Origin: Enterocloster clostridioformis
GTDB lineage: Bacteria; Bacillota; Clostridia; Lachnospirales; Lachnospiraceae
DNA length: 64,000 nt
Direction of reading: 5' to 3'
Assembly: GCF_020297485.1 (NCBI RefSeq)
Contig: NZ_JAIWZC010000001.1
Coordinates: 2,976,001-3,040,000 of the forward strand
Positions 46,867-56,568 of this stretch are shown in pieces. Each line of letters starts with the position of its first letter. Position 1 is the first letter of the stretch. The notes below the pieces were generated by a model. The model was not told where the DNA came from. It was given only the letters and a program-made list of their open reading frames with translations, and ran no database searches. A program made the position numbers and the translations under genes.

Positions 46867-47023
46867 CCGGCTAAAGCCGGTAGGTTGATGCGGCCTAAAG
46901 GCCGCCGTTAAGCGACTGAAAGTCGCAGTGGGGGCTAAAGCCCCTGCTTTTGCGACTGAACTCACAGCAGGGCTGAAGCCCTTTCTTCTTAGACTGTAGT
47001 CTACTAAAGCCCTACTGAAGTAG
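46867..47023. repeat. Tandem array of small hairpins with TAAA/TGAA-like loops
   Basis: Successive perfect stems: CCGGC-TAAA-GCCGG (46867), GCGGCC-TAAA-GGCCGC (46890), GCGACT-GAA-AGTCGC (46912), GGGGC-TAAA-GCCCC (46931), AGGGC-TGAA-GCCCT (46969), AGACT-GT-AGTCT (46991), CTACT-GA-AGTAG (47012). Stem sequences differ but pairing and loop type are kept. The array ends at the IS200-like gene. Confidence 0.85.
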
Positions 47024-47458
47024 TCATTCTTCTCCTATCGAAAAATTATCGTAGCCTTCTTCTTTTCCCTGCTTCTCTATATATTCTTCTATCATTTTTT
47101 GATCTACTTCCCCTACCGTTCCGCAAAAATATCCTCTTCCCCATATATGCTGTCACCAATATTTCTTTTTCAACTTCGGGAATTCTTCCTGCAGCAGCTT
47201 TGACGATTTTCCTTTCAGGTTCTGCATAATCTCACTGGGGGCCAAGTTCGCTGGACATGACAATAGCATATGTACATGATCCGGCTGTATACTTCCTTGT
47301 AATATTTTTATTCCCTGACTGTCACAGCCTTGTCTCAGCAAATCTCGTAGCCTAAAGGCTACATCTCCTTTTAATTCTTCATATCTATATTTCGTTATCC
47401 ACACAAAATGGTACTTTATATCATATACCGTATGACTCCCATTTCTGTAATTTGCCAT
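47024..47458 (-). pseudogene. tnpA: IS200-type TnpA with in-frame TGA before the catalytic Tyr
   Basis: The frame reads MANYRNGSHTVYDIKYHFVW, with the HUH motif PDHVHMLLS at about 61, and stops at TGA (47155-47153) after KKKYW. Beyond it the same frame continues QHIWGRGYFCGTVGEVDQKM and then IEEYIEKQ, where the nucleophilic Tyr of Y1 transposases lies, and ends at 47024. The TGA stands where the family usually has Gly. It is inactive unless read through. No TnpB gene is present. Confidence 0.88.
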
Positions 47459-47526
47459 TTCTACGTACCTCCCGATACGCCAATTATATCACTGCCTCCT
47501 GGAAAAGGAAATGCCGCTGAAGCTCT

Positions 47527-47542
47527 ACCGCCTAAAGGCGGT
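47527..47542. repeat. Hairpin ACCGCC-TAAA-GGCGGT
   Basis: Same stem-TAAA-stem type as the array at 46867-47023, on the other side of the IS200-like gene. It probably marks the other end of the element. Confidence 0.7.
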
Positions 47543-47573
47543 GGTTTTTACCTTAGGCTTGGAAAATAAAATA

Positions 47574-49181
47574 TTATATCTTATCTCTCATATCTACCGT
47601 TTCCCGCGCAGCGGCCACTCCAATCATCAGCAGTGTAAACATAATTGGAGCAACAATCGGAACGCTTATATTAACAACTGCCTGTGCAGCATAGCATATA
47701 ATCGAAAATGAAATAGGTATAAGAAATGAATTCTTTGAAGATGCATTAAACATTTCCATTATTGAAGTAAATAGCAGGGATAGATATGCAATTAAACCCA
47801 CAAAACCTATTGTTATAAAGTATTGTAAATACTCATTGTGAGCGCTATCAAACTTTTCAAAAAATCTGCTGGCCATCTCCTCATAATAATTATTTACAGT
47901 AATAATTCCAAATGTATCTGGACCATAGCCAAAAATCTTATGAATCAATGGAAACTTACGGTAACTCTCTATTCCAATTCTCCAAATATATCCTCGTCGG
48001 GTACCCCAATCATCATTAATAACAAGATAAGTTTTTAAAGAACCATATTGGTCACCATTTCCTTTAATGTTTGCATCATACAATATATAGCCCACACAGA
48101 ATATTCCTACTATTATAAGAATCAGCCAAATCCATCTTCCTAAATTACTTTTTTTCTGTACGCAACTTTCTTTAAATAACTTGGTTTCTAATATATGAAT
48201 CAACGCTGTTGCTGCCCATAGTCCTGCTACTACATATTGAAACTTATCATAACCTACAACTATATTAAACAAACCATTAATTTCCAAAACATGCTCTGGT
48301 ACGCTGCTAATAATGACATCAATTAGCTGAAATTCAGAAAATAAAAGCGCTAGAAGAAGTAAATACTTTTTAATACCACCTATACCATTGAATAGGTATA
48401 AGGGCAACAGTCCGAATAAAGCAATCAATGCCAGATACGCATTATCGCTGATTCCTGTAATTAATGCAAACAATGATATAACAACGCAAAAAGTATACCA
48501 TACTTTTCGATAAAAGGTATTTTCATTAACAAAAAGGACCACACTCATACCAGAAATAAGTGCTATATATGATGTGTAGGTATTAATATTTCCAATCGTA
48601 GAAGCAAAAATCCTGTAATCATCCCATGAAAGTCCCACCTTAAATCCAATCGGGTCCATTTTAAAAAACTGAAATATTCCAATAATACATGCTATCATTC
48701 CTGCAGCCAAAAATATATCCAAATACCATCTTTTAAACTTTAAGCATCTGGTAATGATAAAAAAGCTCACAAAATATAAAAGAATTAAAAACATTCCTGT
48801 ATATCTACCTTCATTTCCCCAAAAAGATTCATAAAAATAATCGGATTGAAAAGTTGATATTGTGACTGCAACCATGAATATAATCATTGCCCAATCTGCT
48901 ATATTCAAAGCCTTCTTTCTGAACTGCTTAATTACATACCGAGTGTTCTCCCACTGGTAATCTCTGGCATCAACATGCATATATATAAGCGCTGTTATTA
49001 AGATGAGCACCACTAATGCAATCACTGAACCATAATAAAACATGTATTTCACGCTTAATATATCATAATAATAATCATGAAAAACCAAAGGAAAAATTGC
49101 CAGTATTGCGACTATATAAATGCTCGCTATAATTTCATTGGATCGTTTCCACGATACGATTAAACCGTTTTTTTCATTCAT
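47574..49181 (-). CDS. O-antigen-ligase/polymerase-like membrane protein
   Basis: The 535-aa product has about a dozen hydrophobic membrane segments and the Wzy_C-type pattern: WGNEGRYTGMFLILLYFVSF, GYGPDTFG and HNEYLQYFITIGFVGLIAYL in a large loop near the C-terminus. Such proteins polymerise or ligate lipid-linked glycans at the outer face of the membrane. ATG 49181 follows AAAGGATAACAGACGG; the frame extends upstream without a site. It lies between phosphoglucomutase and glycosyltransferase genes, in a polysaccharide locus. Confidence 0.85.
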   Translation of the reverse strand: MNEKNGLIVSWKRSNEIIASIYIVAILAIFPLVFHDYYYDILSVKYMFYYGSVIALVVLILITALIYMHVDARDYQWENTRYVIKQFRKKALNIADWAMIIFMVAVTISTFQSDYFYESFWGNEGRYTGMFLILLYFVSFFIITRCLKFKRWYLDIFLAAGMIACIIGIFQFFKMDPIGFKVGLSWDDYRIFASTIGNINTYTSYIALISGMSVVLFVNENTFYRKVWYTFCVVISLFALITGISDNAYLALIALFGLLPLYLFNGIGGIKKYLLLLALLFSEFQLIDVIISSVPEHVLEINGLFNIVVGYDKFQYVVAGLWAATALIHILETKLFKESCVQKKSNLGRWIWLILIIVGIFCVGYILYDANIKGNGDQYGSLKTYLVINDDWGTRRGYIWRIGIESYRKFPLIHKIFGYGPDTFGIITVNNYYEEMASRFFEKFDSAHNEYLQYFITIGFVGLIAYLSLLFTSIMEMFNASSKNSFLIPISFSIICYAAQAVVNISVPIVAPIMFTLLMIGVAAARETVDMRDKI

Positions 49182-49345
49182 CCGTCTGTTATCCTTTCTT
49201 AAACTATAATGTTTTATCAGTATACCATTTTGTACCCGAATCTGCAACTTCGTCATAACATGTAAGGTTGCAGCCTTTAATATTTAATGTTATACTAAAT
49301 ATACTTTCTCTTAACAGCAAAAATATGACAAATTTGGAGATTTCT

Positions 49346-50491
49346 ATGAAACTGTTACAGATTACCCCTGAACCGCCCTCCTCAACGTCCGGAGGAGGAA
49401 TTGGTGTCAAGCAGACCTTATTATCACTCGTGGACAATAATTACTCCGTGGACTACATCGGTCCTGAAATTGCAGATGAATCCCTGGCCTGGCTTTATGA
49501 TAGAACTTACTACTTAATCCCCAGTAATAACATATTGCTAAGGATATTTGATACACTGTTCATGAATACAAACCGTCGCTATCGGTCATGGCTTAAACTG
49601 AGTATTGATTTTTCTGCATATGATGCAGTTATAATGGATTTTACTAAATTACATTATGTCCTTAAACGAATAAGAAATACGCCTTTGTTCGTTCGTGTAC
49701 ACAATGTAGAATATGATTATTCTCAAAACAATTACCGTCATAACCGAAATGTGTTTAATTTAATTGATGCCTGCTTTTCCAAGCCCCGTGAGCAGTTGAT
49801 TGTCAATCAGGCCAATCATTTAATTGCCCTGACAGAAAAAGACAAAAATCGTTTGTGCCAATTATACCATATTCCATCTGAGAAAATAACTGTTATTCCG
49901 GTGTGCATTCCGCCCAAAAAAATATACTTGCCCTCATTTAATAACCAAAATCAGGCCCCACATCCATTGCGCATGCTGATAACCGGTTCACTGTGGTATG
50001 GTTCTAATTTTGAAGGAATATTATGGTTTATAGAAAATGTATACAGCCGATTATCGATTCCAAAGGAACTTTGTGTTGCTGGATCACATCCAACTCCTGA
50101 GTTTTTAGACTTTGTAAAGAAAATACCTTCAATTACAATAGTGAATACACCAGCAGATATGGCACCATATTTTTATAATGCCGAATTATACATTGCCCCT
50201 ATCTTTGACGGCGCTGGCATGAAAGTCAAAGTTGCTGAAGCCATGTCCTATGCCCTGCCAGTAGTAGGAACAAGCCATGCATTTGAAGGCTATGTTATAC
50301 AACATGGCAACAACTCATATATTGCAGATACTATAGACGCTTTTGAAAAAAGCATACTTGATTACTATCATCTTGATGAAAAGCAGCGTTATGATATGCG
50401 GCTTTCCTCTCTACAATTATTTCAATCTCATTACAGCCTGAAAAGAAGTGCTGATTTATTCGGGAAATTAATTGACCCTATGAGCGTTTAA
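49346..50491 (+). CDS. GT4-like glycosyltransferase
   Basis: The 381-aa product has the two-domain GT-B layout: the N-terminal LQITPEPPSSTSGGGIGVKQ loop and the C-terminal nucleotide-sugar motif APIFDGAGMKVKVAEAMSYA followed by LPVVGT. TTGGAGATTTCT precedes ATG 49346. It is divergent from the ligase-like gene. Its stop lies in GTTTAAAC, the target duplicated by IS66 copy 4, and it ends DPMSV, mirror to DPMGV of the convergent GT2 gene at 59521. It adds an unknown sugar during surface-glycan assembly. Confidence 0.87.
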   Translation: MKLLQITPEPPSSTSGGGIGVKQTLLSLVDNNYSVDYIGPEIADESLAWLYDRTYYLIPSNNILLRIFDTLFMNTNRRYRSWLKLSIDFSAYDAVIMDFTKLHYVLKRIRNTPLFVRVHNVEYDYSQNNYRHNRNVFNLIDACFSKPREQLIVNQANHLIALTEKDKNRLCQLYHIPSEKITVIPVCIPPKKIYLPSFNNQNQAPHPLRMLITGSLWYGSNFEGILWFIENVYSRLSIPKELCVAGSHPTPEFLDFVKKIPSITIVNTPADMAPYFYNAELYIAPIFDGAGMKVKVAEAMSYALPVVGTSHAFEGYVIQHGNNSYIADTIDAFEKSILDYYHLDEKQRYDMRLSSLQLFQSHYSLKRSADLFGKLIDPMSV

Positions 50492-50553
50492 ACGTAAGTA
50501 GGTAATAATCAGTATCTGCAAATTTCCATCCACATTTGATAAGATAAGTTCAA

Positions 50554-50892
50554 ATGATGGAGGTGATACCAATAAATACGAATGACAATGCAACCTCAAA
50601 GGCTGACCTTTGGGCAGACCGGATCCATGCTTTTCAGGAAAGCGGTTTATCCCGCAAAGAATGGTGTCAGCAGAATGGAATCCCACAGTCTACACTGGGT
50701 TACTGGATCCGAAAGCTCCAGTCAGAACCCGCTGAGACAGAAAGTGCTTCTGATCGAACATGACTCCATTTCAGTACAGCAGGTACAGGAAAACCTCCTG
50801 TGATGATCTGTCTCCCGGAAAATATCCGGATTGAAGTTGCTGCGGACTGTCCAGCCAGACTGTTGACTGCCCTTCTTCAGGCCTTAAAGAAC
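50554..50892 (+). pseudogene. tnpA: IS66 tnpA (copy 4), internal deletion and frameshift
   Basis: After SEPAETESASD about 24 bases coding DPVFAKLPS are missing and the frame is lost, giving a stop at 50763. The downstream part (ENIRIEVAADCP) is out of frame. Confidence 0.88.
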
Positions 50893-50893
50893 T

Positions 50894-51247
50894 ATGCTTG
50901 ATTTTTCCGGAAGTACTACGGTCTATCTGGCATGTGGCTACACGGACCTCCGGAAGAGCTACACTGGTTTAGCGGCCATCATCAAACTGAAATTCCATCT
51001 CGATCCGTACTCCCGCTGTATGTTCGCGTTCTGCAATCGCAGGCGCACATTGATCAAGATCCTTCAGTGGGACGGGTCAGGGTTTTGGATCCTGATGAAA
51101 CGGCTGGACCGCGATTCCTTCCATTGGCCTGACACACCGGATGAACTGCAGAAAGTTACGCTGAAAGAGATCCATTGGTTGTGCGATGGTTTATCCCTGA
51201 ACCCCAGCGGCGCATTTGAAGAACGTCACACGAAGATCGTCATATGA
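50894..51247 (+). CDS. tnpB: IS66 TnpB accessory protein (copy 4)
   Basis: 117 aa, intact; a few substitutions relative to copy 3 (for example ACGYTDLR). Confidence 0.88.
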   Translation: MLDFSGSTTVYLACGYTDLRKSYTGLAAIIKLKFHLDPYSRCMFAFCNRRRTLIKILQWDGSGFWILMKRLDRDSFHWPDTPDELQKVTLKEIHWLCDGLSLNPSGAFEERHTKIVI

Positions 51248-51519
51248 GCCCGGATCCTGTCAATTCGCAAAAAGCCGAAAATCACTTTGTTTTGGGCGGA
51301 TTTTCCTCCGTCCCGGAATGCAGTTTCCTATAGGAACGGAATGCTTTTTCTGGTATACTTTCTGGTAGAGATTTCAGAAAGTTGAGGCTGTGTTATGGAT
51401 CCGCTTTTTACAGAGGAACAACTCAAGAAAGTGCCTTCGGCACCTCAACTCCCCTAGCCCCTCATTCATGAGGGGAATTAGGGCTTGTTTTTTGCGTCAT
51501 TTTATTCCATAATAATCTC

Positions 51520-52817
51520 ATGAATGTGATTCAGAAGATGCTCAGAGACTATTACGAAATCATTGAATACGATATAAAACCCAGACCTGTCGTCATGGAA
51601 AACATTGATAAGGTCATTAACTGCGGGGATCCTTCTTATGGTGGCGCCATGTATGGCTGTCCCCATTGCGGTAACCTCAAGTTCGTTCCTTTCCGCTGCC
51701 ACTCCAAGTTTTGCCCCTCCTGCGGCGCTAAGTATTCCAATGACAGGTCTGCCGCTATGTCTTTTAAATTAATACTATAACTCGATTTTAATAAGTTTAC
51801 ATTATTATCCTGAAAACCAAGGGAAACGTGCGCCCAAAGCACGGACACGTAAGCCAAGAAATCAGATTACTACCAATGCTTAAATTGTAAGCTTATTTAA
51901 ATCGAGTTATAATACAGTGTACCCATCGCCATCTCGTCTTCACCATTGACGAATCCCTCCGCCGCTTTTTCCTCGAAGACCGCACTCTGCTTAACTGCCT
52001 TTTCGAGGCTGTTTCTGATGTCATCAAAGAATATTTTTTCTCCCTGAACAAATCCAAAAACTTTGTCCCTGGGTTTATCTGTGTCCTTCATACCTTCGGT
52101 CGCCCTCTCGGTTGGAATCCACACATCCACTGTCTCCTTACCGAAGGCGGGTTTTCTGATGATGGTGTCTGGCGCAAGGTCACATATTTCAATTATTCCT
52201 ACCTCCGTAAATCCTTTCAGACTGTTTTGTTAAATAAACTGGAAAAACGCATCGGTCCCTCTTTTAAAAAGATGAAAGCCGCCGTTTACCATAGGGACAG
52301 AAATGGATTCTACGTTTATGCCAAGCCCAATCTTTGCGACCCAAAATCCATTATTAAATATGTCAGCCGTTATCTTGGCCGCCCTGTCATTGCTCTTTCC
52401 AGGATTGATTCCTACGATGGGGAGATGGTGACTTTCCATTACAATAAGCATGAAGACAACTCTTTTGTAAAAAAGACTCTTCCCGCCATTGATTTCATTA
52501 AGCTGCTCATTCTGCATATACCTGAAAAAAACTTCAAGATGACCCGGTACTATGGGCTTTATGCCAGACACCGGGAGATTGACAATCAGCTCCATAAAGC
52601 AGTCCCAAAATCCAAACACAGGATTCTCCTCGATTTCAACACCTGGCGTAAGCTTTTCCTTCTTACCATGGGGTACGACCCCCTGCAATGCCCAAACTGC
52701 AGACATGAAATGGTCTTTCTAGAGCTGTACCATAAACATGAACGGGTTCCTCTGGATGAATTATACAAAAGGACAAGGATAAGGCATGGCCTTTATCCCC
52801 GGTCCCGCTCTGCTTGA
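51520..52817 (+). pseudogene. IS91-family transposase disrupted by MITE
   Basis: Identical in layout to 32317-33474. The 136-bp MITE plus ATAC duplication at 51776-51915 interrupts it after AMSFKLI, just past the zinc finger and before the HUH domain. Confidence 0.92.
51776..51911 (+). repeat. 136-bp MITE, copy c
   Basis: Flanked by ATAC at 51772-51775 and 51912-51915. The uninterrupted site in IS91 copy 1 has a single ATAC, so the duplication is 4 bp. Confidence 0.95.
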
Positions 52818-52872
52818 CTTTCTCTCCCATCTGCTTCATACTACATTTATTACAGATGGGAGGCGGTTGCAA

Positions 52873-53058
52873 ATGAATCAAAGATATGTGGATGAACTCA
52901 GACAAAAATACATCAAAAATCCTCCAGAAGGAATGACACCCAAGCTGGTCAGAAATATGACCGATTCCGATTTATTGGATATGCATTACTTTTTAACTGA
53001 AGATGATGACCTTGACGATGATGGGTTAGAAGAAGGATTCTATATCAATCTTTTTTAA
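52873..53058 (+). CDS. 61-aa acidic accessory protein (IS91-like copy 2)
   Basis: Same as the protein at 33530 with a few changes (LEEGFYINLF end). The hairpin holding the ribosome site is kept. Confidence 0.6.
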   Translation: MNQRYVDELRQKYIKNPPEGMTPKLVRNMTDSDLLDMHYFLTEDDDLDDDGLEEGFYINLF

Positions 53059-54228
53059 TCACCGTCTATTTTCTATGTCCTGATTTAGCAGTGTTATCGG
53101 TTTACATAACTCGTTTTCAGTAAGGACTTTCCTAATATACAAGATGAGCAGGGAGGATATCATCTCCCTGATGAAAACCATGCAGGAGCATTATCAGAAA
53201 CAGGAAACAAAGATCCAGATCCTCGAAGAAAAAACAAAGGAACTGGAATTCCTGAACGCGATGCTTTCTGACCGTCTGACTCTTGCGCAGCGGAAACAGT
53301 TTGGCCCATCCAGCGAAAAATATGCGGATGGCTATACGCAGCTGAACCTTTTTAACGAGGCAGAGCAGGAAGCAGATCCTGATGCGCCGGAGCCGGAAAT
53401 GGAGGAGATCCATCCGTCTTCCTATAAAAGAAAGAAACGTTCCGGCAAAAAGGAGGAAGATCTTTCCGCCTTTGAGACAACGGAAGTAATTGAGTATAAG
53501 CTGACCGGCGCGGACCGAAACTGTCCGGACTGCAATACCAAATATAAAGTCGTGACAAAAGAGACGGTGAAGCGCCTGAAGTTTGTCCCTGCACGGTTTG
53601 AAGTGGCGGAGGAGGTCACCTATGTTTACAGCTGCCCGAAATGCGGGGCGATGAAACGTCCGGAAAAGGCGCCTTCCCTTCTCAAAGGCAGTGTGGCAAC
53701 ACCATCCCTGGTGGCAGGCATCATGAACGCAAAGTATGTGGGCGGCATGCCCCTTGCGCGTCAGGAACGGGAATTCGCCCGTTACGACCTGAACCTTTCC
53801 ACAAAGACCATGGCGAATTGGATCATCCAGTGTGCGGACCGGTATCTGCAGCCGCTTTATGAACTGATGAAGGAAGAATTCCTCCGGAGCCGATACGCTC
53901 ATGGGGATGAAACCCGTGTTCAGGTGATCGATGAGCCGGAACAGAAAGGTTCCGCCCAGAACTGGATGTGGGTCTATCTCACTGATGAATACAGCGGCTC
54001 ACCCCGGATGGTCCTCTTCCAATACGAAAGAACCCGAGCCGGATATCATCCGGTGGAATTCCTTGGGGATTGCAGATTGCCAGCCCAAACGGCCACCTAT
54101 GCCATATTCGGCGGCCAGCTTGTGACTTAAATGGCGGCCAGCCAGAGACGCATTAAACGGCCGAAATTTCCAGTTATAATATAAGCATCTCCTTCTCAAG
54201 GGGAAATATTATGACTGGAGGTTCAACT

Positions 54229-55410
54229 ATGGACTACAAAAAGGTACTGAGACTTCACTTTGTAAATCATCTCAGTAGCCGCGAGATCGCCGAAAGCTGT
54301 GGCGACTGCGGCAAAACATCTGTTAACGAGTTCCTGAAGCGTTTCAGGGAAAGTCAGGAACTCTCGTATCCGCTGCCGGCGGATGTCACAAACGAATACA
54401 TCGAGAGCTTGCTTTATAAAAAGCCTGGTGTATCGGCGGAGCAGCTTCTCTACCGGGATTTTGACAAGGAAGCGGTCTATAAGGCCCTGGCCCGCAAAGG
54501 GGAAACACTGAAACATCTGTGGCAAAAATACAATGCCATAGGTATTGTAGACGGAAAGAAGCCTATGAGTTATCGGCAGTACTGCAGACGTTACAGCGAA
54601 TGGGCTGATTCCAAACAGCTGACCTTTCACATCCAGCGTTACCCCGGTGTCAACCTCGAACTGGACTATGCAGGAAAGCAACTTTACCTGCACAATCGGC
54701 GGAACCCGGAAGAGACCACAAAGGTCACGGTCTTTATCGCTGCCCTTACCTACAGTGATTACTTTTACGCCGAAGGCATGACCGAATGCGATATCCGGAA
54801 CTGGATCCGGGTGAACAATAATGCGCTGGCCTATTTTGGCGGCGTGACCCCGACTGTCACTCCGGACAACTGTAAAGTAGCGGTTGCCCGGAACAAGGAC
54901 TGGATCAGCCCTGTCCTAAATAAAGATTTCCAGGCATGGGCAGAACACAACGATACGGTTTTAACTCCGGCCAAAGTAAAATCGCCCCGCTGGAAGCCAG
55001 TCGTGGAAGGCCACGTAAAGATCGTTACCATGCATATCCTCGTAGACATGGAGGATATGGTTTTTTATTCACTGGATGACTTAAACCGCGTTCTGATGGA
55101 AAAGGTGGCAGCCGAGAACAGAAGACCCTTTCAAGGGCTCACCTACTCCCGGTATGATCTCTTTGAAACAGAAGAGAAGGAGACCCTTCTGCCCCTTCCG
55201 ACCAACCGCTTTGAATACCTTGAACGTAAGACGGTTAAAGTAGCACAGGATTTCTCCTTCACCTTCGACAAGGTCCATTATAGCATGCCCCGAAAATATC
55301 TGCGACAGGAACTTAAAATCCAGGCAGGTGAAAAAGAAATCTATGTTTATAACAAACACGGCGACCTCATCCGGACGCATAAGCGCAGCTATCACCGAAG
55401 GCCTGGGTGA
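54229..55410 (+). CDS. istA: IS21 IstA transposase, main part (393 aa)
   Basis: From MDYKKVLRLHFVNHLSSREI (helix-turn-helix) through the DDE core: LDYAGKQLYL (Asp), TPDNCKVAV (Asp), KPVVEGHVK (Glu). CTGGAGGTTCAACT precedes ATG 54229. The frame stops at TGA 55408-55410, earlier than usual for IstA. The missing C-terminal domain is in the next frame. Confidence 0.85.
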   Translation: MDYKKVLRLHFVNHLSSREIAESCGDCGKTSVNEFLKRFRESQELSYPLPADVTNEYIESLLYKKPGVSAEQLLYRDFDKEAVYKALARKGETLKHLWQKYNAIGIVDGKKPMSYRQYCRRYSEWADSKQLTFHIQRYPGVNLELDYAGKQLYLHNRRNPEETTKVTVFIAALTYSDYFYAEGMTECDIRNWIRVNNNALAYFGGVTPTVTPDNCKVAVARNKDWISPVLNKDFQAWAEHNDTVLTPAKVKSPRWKPVVEGHVKIVTMHILVDMEDMVFYSLDDLNRVLMEKVAAENRRPFQGLTYSRYDLFETEEKETLLPLPTNRFEYLERKTVKVAQDFSFTFDKVHYSMPRKYLRQELKIQAGEKEIYVYNKHGDLIRTHKRSYHRRPG

Positions 55411-55841
55411 TTATTCCGACGGATATGCCAGCCGAATACAAAGACTATGGTTATTGGAATGTACCTTATTTCCAGCAAAAAGCGTCTGCCATCGGCCCCA
55501 GCACCCGCGCTTTGATTGATGCAGTCATCCGAAAATACGCTTATCCGGTGCAGGCATTCCGAAGCTGCTTTGGTATTCTGCAGTATGCGGAAAAATACTC
55601 ACCAGAAGCCCTGGAACGCTGCTGTAAAGACGCAGTTTTGGCTGGAAAATGCAACTATTCCTATATCTGCAATACGGTCTCTGCCTATCACAAGGAGCCA
55701 CTGCAGAATCCGTCACCACAGAGCAAACGCAAAGAAGACGCTGCAACAACCATTTCCGGCACTTACAAAGATGATGACAGCAAGTATTCCCTTAGGAACC
55801 TGCTGAAGCGTCAGGAAACGGAGGCCGATAATGAAGACTGA
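55407..55841 (+). CDS. istA: IstA C-terminal domain in a separate overlapping frame (144 aa)
   Basis: Begins GTG-ATT-ATT overlapping the istA stop (GTGA) and contains the usual IstA tail (YFQQKASAIGPSTRALIDAV, SCFGILQYAEKYSPE). It may be made by frameshift, by coupled re-initiation at GTG, or be the result of a one-base mutation. Confidence 0.7.
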   Translation: MIIPTDMPAEYKDYGYWNVPYFQQKASAIGPSTRALIDAVIRKYAYPVQAFRSCFGILQYAEKYSPEALERCCKDAVLAGKCNYSYICNTVSAYHKEPLQNPSPQSKRKEDAATTISGTYKDDDSKYSLRNLLKRQETEADNED

Positions 55842-56568
55842 GACTAATGATATCTATGAGATGTTGGACACACTTTCACTGCCAGTGGCTGCCCAGCGCT
55901 TTACAGAACTGTCCAAGGGTCCTGAATTCGGCAACTATACCGCTTTACAGTTCATCCGTGAGGTTCTGGAACCTCAGTACATAGAAACCATCAATAAGCG
56001 ATTTGAAACAAATCTGCGGCTCAGCAGTCTGGTCAACAAAGGCGCTGCAGCCGAGAACCTGAAAACCGGTAACGGGCGTATCTATAATGATGTCACTGTT
56101 GATCAGGTTCTGAAATTCCACTTTGCTGAGAACCGGCAAAACGTCGGGATCTATGGAGTGACTGGCGCAGGCAAGTCCTACTTTCTGTCTGCCTGTTGTG
56201 TAGAAGCATGTCGGCGCAATTACCGCTGTAAGTTTGTAGACTACAGCGATCTGCTGGATGAACTGATTGTCCTCAACCGTCAGGAAGATCTGAGCAAGTA
56301 CCGTAAAAGGATTAAGTACTATGCACGGATCCAGCTTCTGTTCATTGATGACTTCGCCATCAGCCGGTATTCGGAGGAAGGGATCAAGATCCTGTACCAT
56401 CTCATAAAACTTCGGGATGACCTTGGTACCTCCACCCTCTTCAGCTGTCAGTATTCTCCAGATGAGTGGGGGAACCAGCTGAGTGACGAAAAGGAATGCT
56501 ACGGCAAGCTTGATGGAATCAGACGCCGGCTGACTACAGGATTTACTGTATTCATTGAGAAAGCATAG
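55831..56568 (+). CDS. istB: IS21 IstB ATPase helper
   Basis: The 245-aa AAA+ product has Walker A GVTGAGKSYFL, Walker B LLFIDDFAIS and the arginine-rich C-terminus IRRRLTTG. ACGGAGGCCGATA precedes the ATG, which lies inside the end of the previous frame. IstB assembles on DNA and selects the target for IstA. Confidence 0.92.
   Translation: MKTETNDIYEMLDTLSLPVAAQRFTELSKGPEFGNYTALQFIREVLEPQYIETINKRFETNLRLSSLVNKGAAAENLKTGNGRIYNDVTVDQVLKFHFAENRQNVGIYGVTGAGKSYFLSACCVEACRRNYRCKFVDYSDLLDELIVLNRQEDLSKYRKRIKYYARIQLLFIDDFAISRYSEEGIKILYHLIKLRDDLGTSTLFSCQYSPDEWGNQLSDEKECYGKLDGIRRRLTTGFTVFIEKA

Larger units (their letters stand above)
51428..53143 (+). mobile_element. IS91-like element, copy 2
   Basis: Inserted at the same tnpC position as copy 1. 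The left junction lacks three bases (GAA) relative to copy 1, and the last 60 bases differ clearly (for example CGGTTTACATAACTCG versus AGTTTACATAACTTTA), so it is a distinct variant. It contains a MITE in its transposase gene. Confidence 0.85.

Noticed and set aside
46867..47023. CRISPR-like array
   Set aside because: Units differ in sequence, are directly adjacent palindromes and have no constant repeat or spacers.
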